A stretch of DNA of 39,436 nucleotides, from the NCBI GenBank assembly GCA_028716765.1, contig JAQUPC010000005.1, forward strand, positions 1 through 39,436, given 5' to 3'. The notes beneath the pieces were generated by a model. The model made no database searches. It was not told the origin of the DNA and saw only the letters and a program-made list of their open reading frames with translations. A program made the translations under genes and the position numbers. The DNA comes from Alphaproteobacteria bacterium (GTDB lineage: Bacteria; Pseudomonadota; Alphaproteobacteria; UBA9219). This document shows, in pieces, positions 25,033 to 34,038 of the stretch. Positions within the stretch are counted from its first letter, which is position 1, and each line of letters begins with the position of its first letter.

Positions 25033-26064
25033 ATGACCAAAAAACCCATCGCCTTCGACGGAAAGAACAGCGAACTGCTCCTCTACCAGACCGAAGACGG
25101 AGCAACGCGCATTGATGTACGGTTGGTGAATGAAACCGTCTGGCTGACACAGGCACAGATGGCAGATCTTTTCCAGCGCGATAGGTCTGTCATTACCAAG
25201 CATATCAGGAATATTTTTGACGAAGGCGAATTGAAGGAACCTTCAGTATGTGCAAATTTTGCACATACTGGGACAGACAAAAAAACATACCAAGTGCAAT
25301 ATTATAACTTAGATGTAATTATTTCAGTTGGTTATAGAGTTAATTCACACCGCGGCACTCAGTTCCGGCAATGGGCAACGCAAAGGCTTCGAGAATATAT
25401 TATTAAAGGTTTTGCCCTGGACGACACCAGGCTTTCCAGCGGACGTACGACGGATAGCTATTTTGACGAACTGATTTCACGCGTTCGGGCAATCCGCACA
25501 TCCGAATACAATCTTTACCGCAAGGTGCGCGAGATTTACGCCACCAGTTTCGATTACGACTCTCATTCGGATATCACGCGGGAATTTTATGCAACCGTGC
25601 AGAACAAGATGCACTGGGCCGTTCATGGAAACACGGCGGCGGAGATTATCAAGAAACGCGCCGACGCGAAAAAACCCAACATGGGCCTGACGGCTTTTAA
25701 GGGACAATCCGTTCATGCCGCGGACGCAATAAAGGCGAAAAACTATCTGACGGAAGGCGAACTGAAACAACTCGAATTGCTTGTCGATCAATACCTGTCT
25801 TTTGCCGAACTTCAGGCCATGAACCGCCGCCCCATGCACATGAAGGACTGGAAGGGAAAACTTGACGCCTTTCTCAAGTTCAACGACCGCGAAATCCTCG
25901 GGAATGCCGGGCGTATTTCGAAACAGGTTGCGGATGATCACGCTCTGGCCGAATATCATAAATATCGAACGCGGCAAGTCGATGCAGCCAACGCAAACGA
26001 TCTGAAGACGCTCGATAAACAAATCAAAGAGATTCCCGGCCACAAAAGAAAGCGCCCGAGCTGA
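25033..26064 (+). CDS. rhuM: RhuM-family protein
   Basis: A 343-residue member of the RhuM family, first named from a Salmonella pathogenicity island (SPI-3) and widespread near mobile DNA. The N-terminal half has the family signature LVNETVWLTQAQMADLFQRD (residues 31-50, helix-turn-helix-like), SVITKHIRNIFDEGEL, and YYNLDVIISVGYRVNSHRGT followed by FRQWATQRLREYI. The C-terminal half is helical (ANVQ-like region, then YLTEGELKQLELLVDQYLSF, and MKDWKGKLDAFLKFN). The biochemical function is unknown; DNA binding is an inference. It sits 21 bases after hldD and 3 bases before hldE on the same strand, with no flanking repeats that I can see. The middle (25180-25420) is more AT-rich than the heptose genes. 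Confidence 0.9.
   Translation: MTKKPIAFDGKNSELLLYQTEDGATRIDVRLVNETVWLTQAQMADLFQRDRSVITKHIRNIFDEGELKEPSVCANFAHTGTDKKTYQVQYYNLDVIISVGYRVNSHRGTQFRQWATQRLREYIIKGFALDDTRLSSGRTTDSYFDELISRVRAIRTSEYNLYRKVREIYATSFDYDSHSDITREFYATVQNKMHWAVHGNTAAEIIKKRADAKKPNMGLTAFKGQSVHAADAIKAKNYLTEGELKQLELLVDQYLSFAELQAMNRRPMHMKDWKGKLDAFLKFNDREILGNAGRISKQVADDHALAEYHKYRTRQVDAANANDLKTLDKQIKEIPGHKRKRPS
25244..25270. repeat. 13-bp perfect palindrome inside rhuM
   Basis: CAGTATGTGCAAA (25244-25256), one spacer base, and its exact reverse complement (25258-25270). It encodes the segment SVCANFAHTG. It may be an operator-like or hairpin site, or simply a consequence of the encoded protein. Confidence 0.6.
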
Positions 26065-26067
26065 ACC

Positions 26068-27549
26068 ATGTATGCCCACCTCCTCCCTCTCCTCGAAAAA
26101 CTCGGCGGCCACCGCGTCTTGTGCGTCGGCGACGTCATGCTCGACCGCTTCGTCTACGGCCAGGTCGAGCGCATTTCGCCCGAAGCGCCCATACCCGTCC
26201 TGCGCTCGCAGCGCGAAGTGATTACGCTGGGCGGCGCGGGCAACGTTGTTCTCAATATCGCGGCCTTGGGCGGTCAGGTCGACATGATCGGCATCGTCGG
26301 CAAGGACCAGCCCGGCTATGAACTGGAAGAGCTCGTCTCGGCGTTGCCGCAAGTGACGTCGTATCTCTTGACCGACAACTCGCGCCCGACGACCCTGAAG
26401 ATCCGTTTCGTCGCAGGCGGCCAGCAGCTGCTTCGCGCCGATCATGAAGTAAGCAATCCTCTTTCCGCCAACATGGAAGAACAACTGCTCATGCGCGTAC
26501 GGAGCGCCTTCCCCGGCAGCGCCGTCGTTATTCTGTCGGACTATGCCAAAGGCGTCTTGACGGACCGGGTCATCGCCGAGACCATAAAGCTTGCGAACAA
26601 GAACAACCGCCCCTTGCTTATCGATCCGAAAGGGCGCGATTTCAGCCGCTACCGCGGCGCGTTCATGCTGACGCCCAACCGCCGCGAACTGGCCGACGCC
26701 ACGGGATTGCCCGCCGGAACCGTCGCCGAAGCCGAAGCGGCGGCGCGAAAGCTGATTGAAGAACACGATCTTCAAGGCATACTGGCGAAACTGGGCAGCG
26801 ACGGCGTTTGCCTCGTGATGAAAAACCAGCCCGCGCAGCATTTCAGGGCCGCTGCGCGCGAGGTTTACGACGTTTCCGGCGCGGGTGATACCGTCGTGGC
26901 TACGATGGCTCTGGCGCTGGCGGGTGGATTGAACCTCGCCGAGGGCGCGGCGCTGGCCAACATGGCCGGTTCGATCGTCGTCGGAAAGATCGGCACGGCC
27001 GCCGTCACGCACGACGAGCTGGCCAAGGAACTCATGCACGACCAGACGCGCGAAAGCGAAAACAAGATCATGGGTCTGCCCGAGGCGGCGCAAACGGCGG
27101 AGCGCTGGCGCAAGCAAGGCCTCAAGATCGGCTTTACGAACGGCGTGTTCGACCTTCTGCATCCGGGGCATTTATCCCTGATCCGTCAAGCGCGCACGGC
27201 TTGCGACCGCCTGATCATCGGCATGAACAGCGACACGTCGGTCAAGCGCCTGAAAGGCGAAGGCCGCCCCGTGCAGGGCGAAAGCGCCCGCGCCGCCGTA
27301 CTGGCCTCGCTGGCCGACGTCGATGGCGTCGTGATTTTTAGCGAAGACACCCCCCTGAACCTTATCAAAGAGATACGCCCCGATCTTCTCGTAAAAGGTG
27401 CGGATTACACGCTTGATAAAGTCGTGGGAGCCGATCTCGTGAAAAGCTGGGGCGGCGAGATTGTTCTTGCCAATCTGGTCGAAGGACAAAGCACGACGGC
27501 CACGATCAAGCGGCTGAAAGAGCCGGAAACTGCGCGCAAAAAAGCATAA
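26068..27549 (+). CDS. hldE: Bifunctional heptose-7-phosphate kinase / heptose-1-phosphate adenylyltransferase
   Basis: HldE (RfaE) carries two steps of ADP-heptose synthesis. The protein has 493 residues. Residues 1-330 are a PfkB-type kinase: VGDVMLDRFVYGQVERISPE, TLGGAGNVVLNIAALGG, and the catalytic VSGAGDTVVATMALALAGGL. Residues 345-493 are a nucleotidyltransferase with the HxGH motif in FTNGVFDLLHPGHLSLI, then IIGMNSDTSVKRLKG and the end GQSTTATIKRL. Both domains appear intact. It is three bases after rhuM, so its translation may depend on the rhuM message. The GmhA isomerase and GmhB phosphatase are not in the window. Confidence 0.96.
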   Translation: MYAHLLPLLEKLGGHRVLCVGDVMLDRFVYGQVERISPEAPIPVLRSQREVITLGGAGNVVLNIAALGGQVDMIGIVGKDQPGYELEELVSALPQVTSYLLTDNSRPTTLKIRFVAGGQQLLRADHEVSNPLSANMEEQLLMRVRSAFPGSAVVILSDYAKGVLTDRVIAETIKLANKNNRPLLIDPKGRDFSRYRGAFMLTPNRRELADATGLPAGTVAEAEAAARKLIEEHDLQGILAKLGSDGVCLVMKNQPAQHFRAAAREVYDVSGAGDTVVATMALALAGGLNLAEGAALANMAGSIVVGKIGTAAVTHDELAKELMHDQTRESENKIMGLPEAAQTAERWRKQGLKIGFTNGVFDLLHPGHLSLIRQARTACDRLIIGMNSDTSVKRLKGEGRPVQGESARAAVLASLADVDGVVIFSEDTPLNLIKEIRPDLLVKGADYTLDKVVGADLVKSWGGEIVLANLVEGQSTTATIKRLKEPETARKKA

Positions 27550-27578
27550 CGAATATTCCTCTTCAGGAGCAAGAAGTT

Positions 27579-28448
27579 ATGAAGAAATCCATCCATCTTC
27601 TCATGATCATTGTTGTGGTCGCTTTAAGCGCATCATTAGCGACAGCATGGTTGAGCAATGGCCGAGACGCGGTCCAACCGGCAAAAGAGAGCGCCTATGA
27701 CCGCGTGATGCGCACCAAGACCTTGCGTTGTGGTTACGTGGTTTACGACCCGGCCTTCATGAAGAATCCCAACACAGGCGCATTTTCAGGCATCATTTAC
27801 GATATTACCGAACTGATGGCTAAAAGGATCGGGCTGAAAGTCGACTGGGCTGAGGAAGTCAACTTCGGCAGCATGATCGAAGGCCTTAAGGCTGGACGCT
27901 ACGACGCGCTTTGCATCAACGGCTGGAATTCGGGCGGCTATTCGCCCTTCCTCAGCCAGACCATTCCTCTCTATTACAGCGCCATTGACGCGTACACGTG
28001 GGATGGGAACGCCCGTTTCGACGGTGATTTGAAAGCCGCAAACGATCCCTCGATAAAAATATCAACCATCGACGGCACCGCCACAAAGGTCATCGCCGAT
28101 CAGAACTTTCCCAAGGCTTCGCAACTCACAATGCCGCAGATGACGGATTACGTGACGGCCTTGATCAACGTTGCCGATCGCAAGGCCGATTTGACGTTCG
28201 TCGAACGTCATCTGGCCTCCGCTTTCATGGCCAAAAACCCTGGAAAAATTCAAAGGGTCAAACTGGATAAACCGATCCGCTATTATGCGAACGGTCTGGA
28301 AATGGATATCGGCGAATACAAGCTGCTGTCGATGTTCAACATGACGCTCGAGGAAATGCTGGGCTCCGGCGATATCGACGCTATCCTTGCCCGTTATCAG
28401 GACACCCCGCCGTCTTCACTGCCAATTGCGAAACCATTCAGCGAATAA
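27579..28448 (+). CDS. Periplasmic solute-binding protein, family 3 type
   Basis: A 289-residue protein of the type that binds amino acids or similar polar solutes for ABC importers. An N-terminal hydrophobic segment (LLMIIVVVALSASLATAWL) is a signal peptide or membrane anchor. The mature part shows KTLRCGYVVYDPAFMKNPNTGAF-like family 3 start in pieces (LRCGYVVYDP), GIIYDITELMAKRIGLKVDW, FGSMIEGLKAGRYDAL and ISTIDGTATKVIAD. No permease or ATPase gene is adjacent, so it may work with a distant transporter or have a sensory role. The ribosome site AGGAG is well placed. The glycosyltransferase gene follows after 7 bases, suggesting one transcript. Confidence 0.83.
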   Translation: MKKSIHLLMIIVVVALSASLATAWLSNGRDAVQPAKESAYDRVMRTKTLRCGYVVYDPAFMKNPNTGAFSGIIYDITELMAKRIGLKVDWAEEVNFGSMIEGLKAGRYDALCINGWNSGGYSPFLSQTIPLYYSAIDAYTWDGNARFDGDLKAANDPSIKISTIDGTATKVIADQNFPKASQLTMPQMTDYVTALINVADRKADLTFVERHLASAFMAKNPGKIQRVKLDKPIRYYANGLEMDIGEYKLLSMFNMTLEEMLGSGDIDAILARYQDTPPSSLPIAKPFSE

Positions 28449-28455
28449 GCCACTG

Positions 28456-30120
28456 ATGACCGTCGCCGTTGAATATTTCCATGCGCAAAGAGAGCCCTCA
28501 GACGGCGGCGTGCCCGGCATCCATGTCGCCATAGGCGATTTTCTGAAAGCATGGTTCCGGTTTGGCGCAGAGGAAAAGTTCATATGCCGCGCCGGCGATA
28601 TTCATAGCTATGGGCGGTTCAAAGAACTTGCCTGCACCGCCGGGCTCGATCCGGAAGCGCGCTGCATCGGTCTCGATCCTCTCACGCCGCGGCACAATCT
28701 GGAAACGATTTCCTGCCTTTTCCGGCCCGACCCCGCCCTGGCGGACATGGTATGGCGGCGCCAACAGTTATCCGGCAACGGTTATGCCGCATGCGGTCTC
28801 GTCCATACGCTAAGCGGCGAGCAGATTTCGCGCGCTCTGGCCGGCTTGCTCCTTGCCCCTACGGTAAACTCCGATGCGCTTATATGTCCCTCGGCTTCAA
28901 TTCGCAGCGCGGTGCTGAAACTGTGGGATATTCAGGCCGATTATCTCAAACACCGCTTCGGCGGTTCGTTCCGCTGCCCGGTGCAAACGCCCGTGATCCC
29001 CATTGGCATCGACACGGAAAAATTTGCCAACCTTGCCGCCGCGGATAAAAGGAAAGCGCAAAGGCAAGCGCTTGGCGCGGACGAAAACGAGATCGTCATT
29101 CTCTTCGTGGGGCGGCTGAGTCCCGCGACCAAGGCCCATCCGTTGCCTCTCTTTCTGGCGGCGGAAGAAGCCGCGCGTCGCACACAGCGCAAATTGCGTC
29201 TCGTTCTCTACGGCTATTTCCTACCTCAGGATATGGAGCCGCGCTTTCGCGAACTGGCAAAGGACTTTTGCCGTAACGTCCCGTGCGAGTTCGTGACAAA
29301 CGGCGATCCGCGCTTTCCCGACGGGCTCTGGGCGGCGGCGGACATATTCGCATCGCTGGCCGACAACATTCAGGAAAGCTTCGGCCTGACGCCCGTCGAG
29401 GCGATGGCCTGCGGCCTTCCTGCCGTCGTCACGGATTGGGACGGCTACCGCGACAGCCTGCAACATGGCCAGGAAGGCTTTTTGATCCCTACATGCGCTC
29501 CGCCCGCCGAAGCGGGACAGGAACTTGCCGGCCATTATTTCAACGCCAACAACTACGGCGCATATCTGGCCGGGGCGGCGCAATCGACCGCCGTGGACAT
29601 TCAGGCCGCCGCCGCGGCTTTCGCTACGCTGGCCGAAAACGATGCCCAAAGGCTTGCGATAGGCGCAAACGGCCGCAAGCGCGCGCAAGCCGTCTATGAC
29701 TGGCGGGTCATCATCCCGGCCTACGAGGCCCTATGGACGGATTTGGCCGAACGGCGGAAAAAAGAAACGCCCGGGACCTCCGTTCCCGCGCATTGGCCCG
29801 CCGCGCATCCGGCCTACCCCAATCCCTGGGCCGTTTTTGGCGGATTTCCGGCCTCCACGCTGTCGCCCGACGACGGTCTGAGGGTGGTGATGACAAGCGG
29901 CGAAATATCGCTTATCCTCAAACACGAGATGAATCTTATGATTTCCGAATTGTTGCCGCCGGTGAACTTGTTGCGCGAATTGATCGATGCGATGCGCCCC
30001 GCAGGGCTTGTGCGCGTGAAAGATGTCATGGCGAGCGCGCTTCCGCAGGACAGACCGTATCTATGGCGTTGCCTTGGCTGGATGCTGAAGCACGGCGTAT
30101 GCGTGCGCGAGGCCGCTTAA
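28456..30120 (+). CDS. GT4-type glycosyltransferase with C-terminal extension
   Basis: A 554-residue GT-B fold glycosyltransferase, group 1 (GT4). The C-terminal donor-binding domain shows IVILFVGRLSPATKAHPLPL and the E-x7-E-like signature QESFGLTPVEAMACGLPAVV near residue 305, followed by TDWDGYRDSLQHGQEGFLIP. The GT fold ends near residue 435 (DWRVIIPAYEALW), and a further stretch of about 119 residues, with a proline-rich segment and then helices (MISELLPPVNLLRELIDAM), is not typical. The sugar and acceptor are unknown. The start MTVAVEYFHAQREPSDGG at 28456 is chosen over the longer open frame because it is closest to the family start. The stop overlaps the next gene as TAATG. Confidence 0.85.
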   Translation: MTVAVEYFHAQREPSDGGVPGIHVAIGDFLKAWFRFGAEEKFICRAGDIHSYGRFKELACTAGLDPEARCIGLDPLTPRHNLETISCLFRPDPALADMVWRRQQLSGNGYAACGLVHTLSGEQISRALAGLLLAPTVNSDALICPSASIRSAVLKLWDIQADYLKHRFGGSFRCPVQTPVIPIGIDTEKFANLAAADKRKAQRQALGADENEIVILFVGRLSPATKAHPLPLFLAAEEAARRTQRKLRLVLYGYFLPQDMEPRFRELAKDFCRNVPCEFVTNGDPRFPDGLWAAADIFASLADNIQESFGLTPVEAMACGLPAVVTDWDGYRDSLQHGQEGFLIPTCAPPAEAGQELAGHYFNANNYGAYLAGAAQSTAVDIQAAAAAFATLAENDAQRLAIGANGRKRAQAVYDWRVIIPAYEALWTDLAERRKKETPGTSVPAHWPAAHPAYPNPWAVFGGFPASTLSPDDGLRVVMTSGEISLILKHEMNLMISELLPPVNLLRELIDAMRPAGLVRVKDVMASALPQDRPYLWRCLGWMLKHGVCVREAA

Positions 30121-30518
30121 TGGAGACGGCTGTAGGCGACATAGTTTGGTTTCGATTGCTTGCCGGGCTCGTAACGGGTCTTGTGCTTGGCAGCTTCATC
30201 ACGATGCTCAGCTATCGGCTGCCGCGCCGCCTCTCGATTATTTCCCCGCCTTCGCGCTGTCCGCAGTGCCACACCAATTTAAGGGCTCGCGATCTTGTGC
30301 CGGTCCTGTCGTGGCTGATAGAGCGCGGCCACTGCCGCTATTGCCATAAGGCCATCAGCCGCCGCTACCTCATTATCGAAATTTCCACGGCGCTGGCCGT
30401 CATGGCCGCGTTCTGGCGTTTCGGTTTTACGCCCCACTTGATCGCCGCCCTGTTCGGCATCGTTGCCTTCATTGCGCTGGTTGCGATCAACATCGAACGG
30501 CACAAGAACAGCTGGTAA
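30120..30518 (+). CDS. Stand-alone N-terminal domain of prepilin peptidase type
   Basis: A 132-residue membrane protein starting at the A of TAATG shared with the glycosyltransferase stop. It matches the N-terminal domain of type IV prepilin peptidases: membrane segment VTGLVLGSFITMLSYRLPRR, then two CxxC pairs (CPQC about residue 47, CRYC about residue 71) in SRCPQCHTNLRARDLVPVLS and GHCRYCHKAISRRYLIIE, then two more membrane helices. The usual C-terminal aspartic-protease domain with its two catalytic Asp residues is absent: the ORF ends INIERHKNSW. So peptidase activity is not expected from this gene alone. It may be a remnant or a small zinc-binding membrane protein. Confidence 0.75.
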   Translation: METAVGDIVWFRLLAGLVTGLVLGSFITMLSYRLPRRLSIISPPSRCPQCHTNLRARDLVPVLSWLIERGHCRYCHKAISRRYLIIEISTALAVMAAFWRFGFTPHLIAALFGIVAFIALVAINIERHKNSW

Positions 30519-30566
30519 TATATCCGGCCCCCTTGTGGCCCTCAAAATAAAGATGGTGGTGCACGC

Positions 30567-33500
30567 ATGAAAGCCGTTCTAAAGCCCTCTTCGCCTAACG
30601 CAGCGCTTTTTTCCTCCCGCCGTTTCCTGCCCATGTTCGCCGCCCAGTTTCTTGGCGCGCTTGAAGACAACCTGTTCCGCAACGCCGTTTTCGTGCTCGT
30701 CGCGTTCCAGCTCGCCGCGCGCGAGGGCTACGTCTCTGGCCTTGTCATTTCGCTCGGCGCGGGCCTTTTCATCCTTCCTTTCTTTCTGTTTTCGGCCACG
30801 GCCGGAACGCTGGCCGACCGGATGGAGAAAACGCGCCTTGTCCGCTGGCTGATGTTTACCGACTTTGTCCTGATGTTTTTTGCAGGGTGCGTACTCGTCA
30901 CCGAACTGGTGCCGTTGCTGCTTATCACCATGTTTTTGCTCGGGCTTCAGTCGGCCTTCTTCGGCCCCGTCAAATACAGCATTCTGCCGCAACTTATGGC
31001 CGAAAAGGAACTCATCGAAACCAACGCGTACGTTCAGGGCGGCACGTTCGTCGCCATTTTGATCGGAACGATCATCGGCGGCGCGACGGTCACCCTGCCC
31101 TATGGCACGATCGTTATCGCGTCGCTCATGACCATACTTGCCTTTAGCGGCTGGCTTTTTTCTCTGTTCATTCCCCGGACGGAGGGAGGCGAGACCGGAT
31201 TCCCCGCGCCCAAATCCCTTTGGACGAACATGTGGCCCCTGCTGCGCGAGACGCGGCAAAGCCCGTCTCTCTGGCGCGCCATTCTCGGCATTTCGTGGTT
31301 CTGGTTCGTCGGCGCGCTGTTTCTTTCCCTGCTGCCGAATTACGTCAAGGACGTTTTAGGCGGCACGCCCGCCCTTGTGACCTTTCTGTTGACCTTATTC
31401 GTTGTGGGCACGGCTCTTGGCGCCGCCGGAGCCAATCGCGCCTTGCGCGGCGAAATCGACACGCGCTTTGTGCCTTTCGGCGTTTTCGTCATGGCGGCGG
31501 CCGTCATCCTGTTGTCCGTGCTGAGCCGGGGGCTTACCCCGGATTCCGGACTTGCGTCGTTGCCGTCTTTCCTGACGCACTTTCAGGGCGTCGTCATCGG
31601 TTTTCTGTTTCTTCTTATGGCGGCCGCGGGCGGTTTTTACACGGTTCCTTTTTATGCCGTGCTGCAATCCCGCGGCAATCCCGGACGCCGGGCGCGCGTC
31701 ATAGCCTCCAACAACATCATGAACGCTTTGTTCATGGCCGTATCGTCCGTTTTTTCCTTTGCCCTGTTCAAGCTCGGCTTTGGAACGGCCGGCATTTTTT
31801 TAACCGCGGGCTTGCTCAGCCTCGTTGCCGCCGCCTTTGCCGTCGAATACCTGCCTTACCGGATTTTCAGCAGCTGGTTGCGCCTGAAATTCTTCCTCCT
31901 TTATGGCGCGAAGGTTACGGGCAGGGAAAACGTTGCGCCTCTAAAACACCGCGGCGTCGTCTACATCGTCAATCACACGTCGCTGCTGGACGGCTTGCTG
32001 CTGGCTGCCTTTTTGCCCGGCTGCCCCATCATCGCCGCCAACCCCGCAATGGCGCGCAAATGGTGGATGCGGTTCTATTATTTCTTCGCCGGCCATCCGG
32101 CAATCAACCCCGCCGACCCTGCGGCGCTTAAATATCTGGTGGGCGCGCTGAAGGAAGGCCGGTCCGTAGCGATCTTTCCCGAAGGCCGTCTTACCCAGAC
32201 GGGCCTTCTGATGAAAGTTTACGAAACGCCGGGCGTCATCGCGGGTATGGCCAAAGCGCCGCTCGTTCCCGTCCGCATCGACGGGGCCCAGTATACGCCT
32301 TTTTCGACTTTGCGCGGCAAAATGCGGCTGAAATGGTTTCCGCGCCTGACGATAAAAATCCTGCCACCCGTGACGCTGAAAGGCGGCGCGGATCTTTCCT
32401 CGCGCGAGAAGCGGCATTCTTACAGCGACCAGCTTTACGACATCATGGCGAACATGCTGTTTGCCTCGTACAGCCTCGATCAAACGCTCTACGAAGCGTT
32501 TCTCGATGCCGGCCGCGTGAACGGCCCCGGCACCAAAATCCTTGAGGACCTCGACCGCCAGCCGCGAAGCTACAAGCAAATCGTCCTCATGAGCCGCATT
32601 CTTGGCCGCAAGTTTACGGATTTTACCGCCAAGGGCAAAAAAGTCGGCGTCATGCTTCCGAACGGCGTGGGCGTCGTAGGCGTGTTTTTCGGGCTTCTCG
32701 CCTACGGGCGCGTTCCGACTATGCTCAATTTCGCGGGCGGCCTGGCCAATCTGCAAAGCGCGCTTATTACGGCCGATATCGACGAAATCATCACCAGCCG
32801 CCGCTTCGTCAAGCTGCTCGAACTGGAGCAGGTCGTGGAAGCGCTCGGGCGCGAAGCGAACATTGTCTATCTCGAGGATCTCCGCAAAGACATCGGCCTG
32901 ATCGACAAGCTTCGCGGTTTAGCCGAAACGTACATGGCGGGTTATCTCTACCGCAAGCAGCGCGTTATGGCGGACGATCCCGCCGTCGTTCTTTTCACGT
33001 CCGGCTCCGAAAGCACGCCGAAGGGCGTCGTGCTTAGCCACAAAAACATCATCGCCAACCGTTATCAAGCGGCGACCCCGATCGACCTGAACGCAGGCGA
33101 CGTGTTGTTCACCGCGCTGCCCGTCTTTCATTCGTTCGGCCTTTCCGTAGGCCTTATGCTGCCCCTGTTATCGGGCGTCAGAACGTTTCTTTATCCCTCG
33201 CCGCTTCATTACCGGATCATTCCCGAACTTATTTACGAAACCAACGCGACGATCCTGATCAGCACCGATACGTTTCTTGGCGGCTATGCGCGCATGGCTC
33301 ATCCTTACGATTTTTACAGCCTCCGCTATGCCGTGGCGGGCGGCGAGAAACTGAAAGAAGATACGCGCCGGATGTGGTCCGACAAGTTCGGCATCCGCAT
33401 CCTTGAAGGCTACGGCGTCACGGAAACGGCCCCCGTGCTGGCGATCAATACCGCCATGCACAACAAGACGGGAACCGTAGGGCGGCTTGTCCCCGGCATG

Positions 33501-34028
33501 GAATACCGCCTGAGAAAGATCGAGGGAATCGAGACCGGCGGCTCGCTGGTCGTGCGCGGGCCGAACGTCATGCTCGGCTATCTGAAAAGCGACCGGCCGG
33601 GAGTCCTGCAACCGCCCGAAGGCGGTTGGTACGACACCGGCGATATCGTCGAGGTCGACGACGAAGGCTATGTCAAGATCATCGGCCGCGCCAAACGTTT
33701 TGCCAAAATCGGCAGCGAGATGATCTCCCTCGCCGCGGTCGAGGCTTTGGTTCAGGCCGCCGCGCCCGAGAAAATCGTGGCCGTCGTGGCCGTTCCCGAC
33801 GCACGCAAAGGCGAACAAATGATCCTGTATACGGACAGCGACGCCGTGACGCGCGAAAAGATCGTCGATATAGCGCAGGAGCGGAAGTTGCCGGAGATTA
33901 TGATCCCGCGCCAGATCGTCAAGCTGGACGAGGTGCCTCTCCTCGGCACCGGCAAGGTCGATTACGTCAAGCTGAACAAAATGGCATCGGGTTTCGGAAC
34001 GTCAGGGTTTTTGAGCGGCTGGAGTTGA
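30567..34028 (+). CDS. aas: LplT-PlsC-Aas fusion: lysophospholipid transporter, acyltransferase and acyl-ACP synthetase
   Basis: A 1153-residue three-domain protein for lysophospholipid uptake and re-acylation at the inner membrane. Residues 1-430 are an MFS-type transporter like LplT, with about 12 hydrophobic segments (FLGALEDNLFRNAVFVLVAF near the start). Residues 445-620 are a PlsC acyltransferase with the H-x4-D motif NHTSLLD (about 468) and FPEGRLTQTG. Residues 640-1153 are an AMP-forming synthetase with P-loop LFTSGSESTPKGVVLS (about 809), GYGVTETAPV (about 950) and GWYDTGDIVEVDDEGYVKII. In E. coli LplT is a separate protein, while Aas holds the last two domains. All motifs look intact. 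Confidence 0.94.
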   Translation: MKAVLKPSSPNAALFSSRRFLPMFAAQFLGALEDNLFRNAVFVLVAFQLAAREGYVSGLVISLGAGLFILPFFLFSATAGTLADRMEKTRLVRWLMFTDFVLMFFAGCVLVTELVPLLLITMFLLGLQSAFFGPVKYSILPQLMAEKELIETNAYVQGGTFVAILIGTIIGGATVTLPYGTIVIASLMTILAFSGWLFSLFIPRTEGGETGFPAPKSLWTNMWPLLRETRQSPSLWRAILGISWFWFVGALFLSLLPNYVKDVLGGTPALVTFLLTLFVVGTALGAAGANRALRGEIDTRFVPFGVFVMAAAVILLSVLSRGLTPDSGLASLPSFLTHFQGVVIGFLFLLMAAAGGFYTVPFYAVLQSRGNPGRRARVIASNNIMNALFMAVSSVFSFALFKLGFGTAGIFLTAGLLSLVAAAFAVEYLPYRIFSSWLRLKFFLLYGAKVTGRENVAPLKHRGVVYIVNHTSLLDGLLLAAFLPGCPIIAANPAMARKWWMRFYYFFAGHPAINPADPAALKYLVGALKEGRSVAIFPEGRLTQTGLLMKVYETPGVIAGMAKAPLVPVRIDGAQYTPFSTLRGKMRLKWFPRLTIKILPPVTLKGGADLSSREKRHSYSDQLYDIMANMLFASYSLDQTLYEAFLDAGRVNGPGTKILEDLDRQPRSYKQIVLMSRILGRKFTDFTAKGKKVGVMLPNGVGVVGVFFGLLAYGRVPTMLNFAGGLANLQSALITADIDEIITSRRFVKLLELEQVVEALGREANIVYLEDLRKDIGLIDKLRGLAETYMAGYLYRKQRVMADDPAVVLFTSGSESTPKGVVLSHKNIIANRYQAATPIDLNAGDVLFTALPVFHSFGLSVGLMLPLLSGVRTFLYPSPLHYRIIPELIYETNATILISTDTFLGGYARMAHPYDFYSLRYAVAGGEKLKEDTRRMWSDKFGIRILEGYGVTETAPVLAINTAMHNKTGTVGRLVPGMEYRLRKIEGIETGGSLVVRGPNVMLGYLKSDRPGVLQPPEGGWYDTGDIVEVDDEGYVKIIGRAKRFAKIGSEMISLAAVEALVQAAAPEKIVAVVAVPDARKGEQMILYTDSDAVTREKIVDIAQERKLPEIMIPRQIVKLDEVPLLGTGKVDYVKLNKMASGFGTSGFLSGWS

Positions 34029-34038
34029 GGAGCACACA

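Noticed and set aside
25477..27171. Minus-strand ORF of 564 codons across rhuM and hldE
   Set aside because: It lies opposite two clearly conserved genes, and its composition is that of an antisense shadow in GC-rich DNA.
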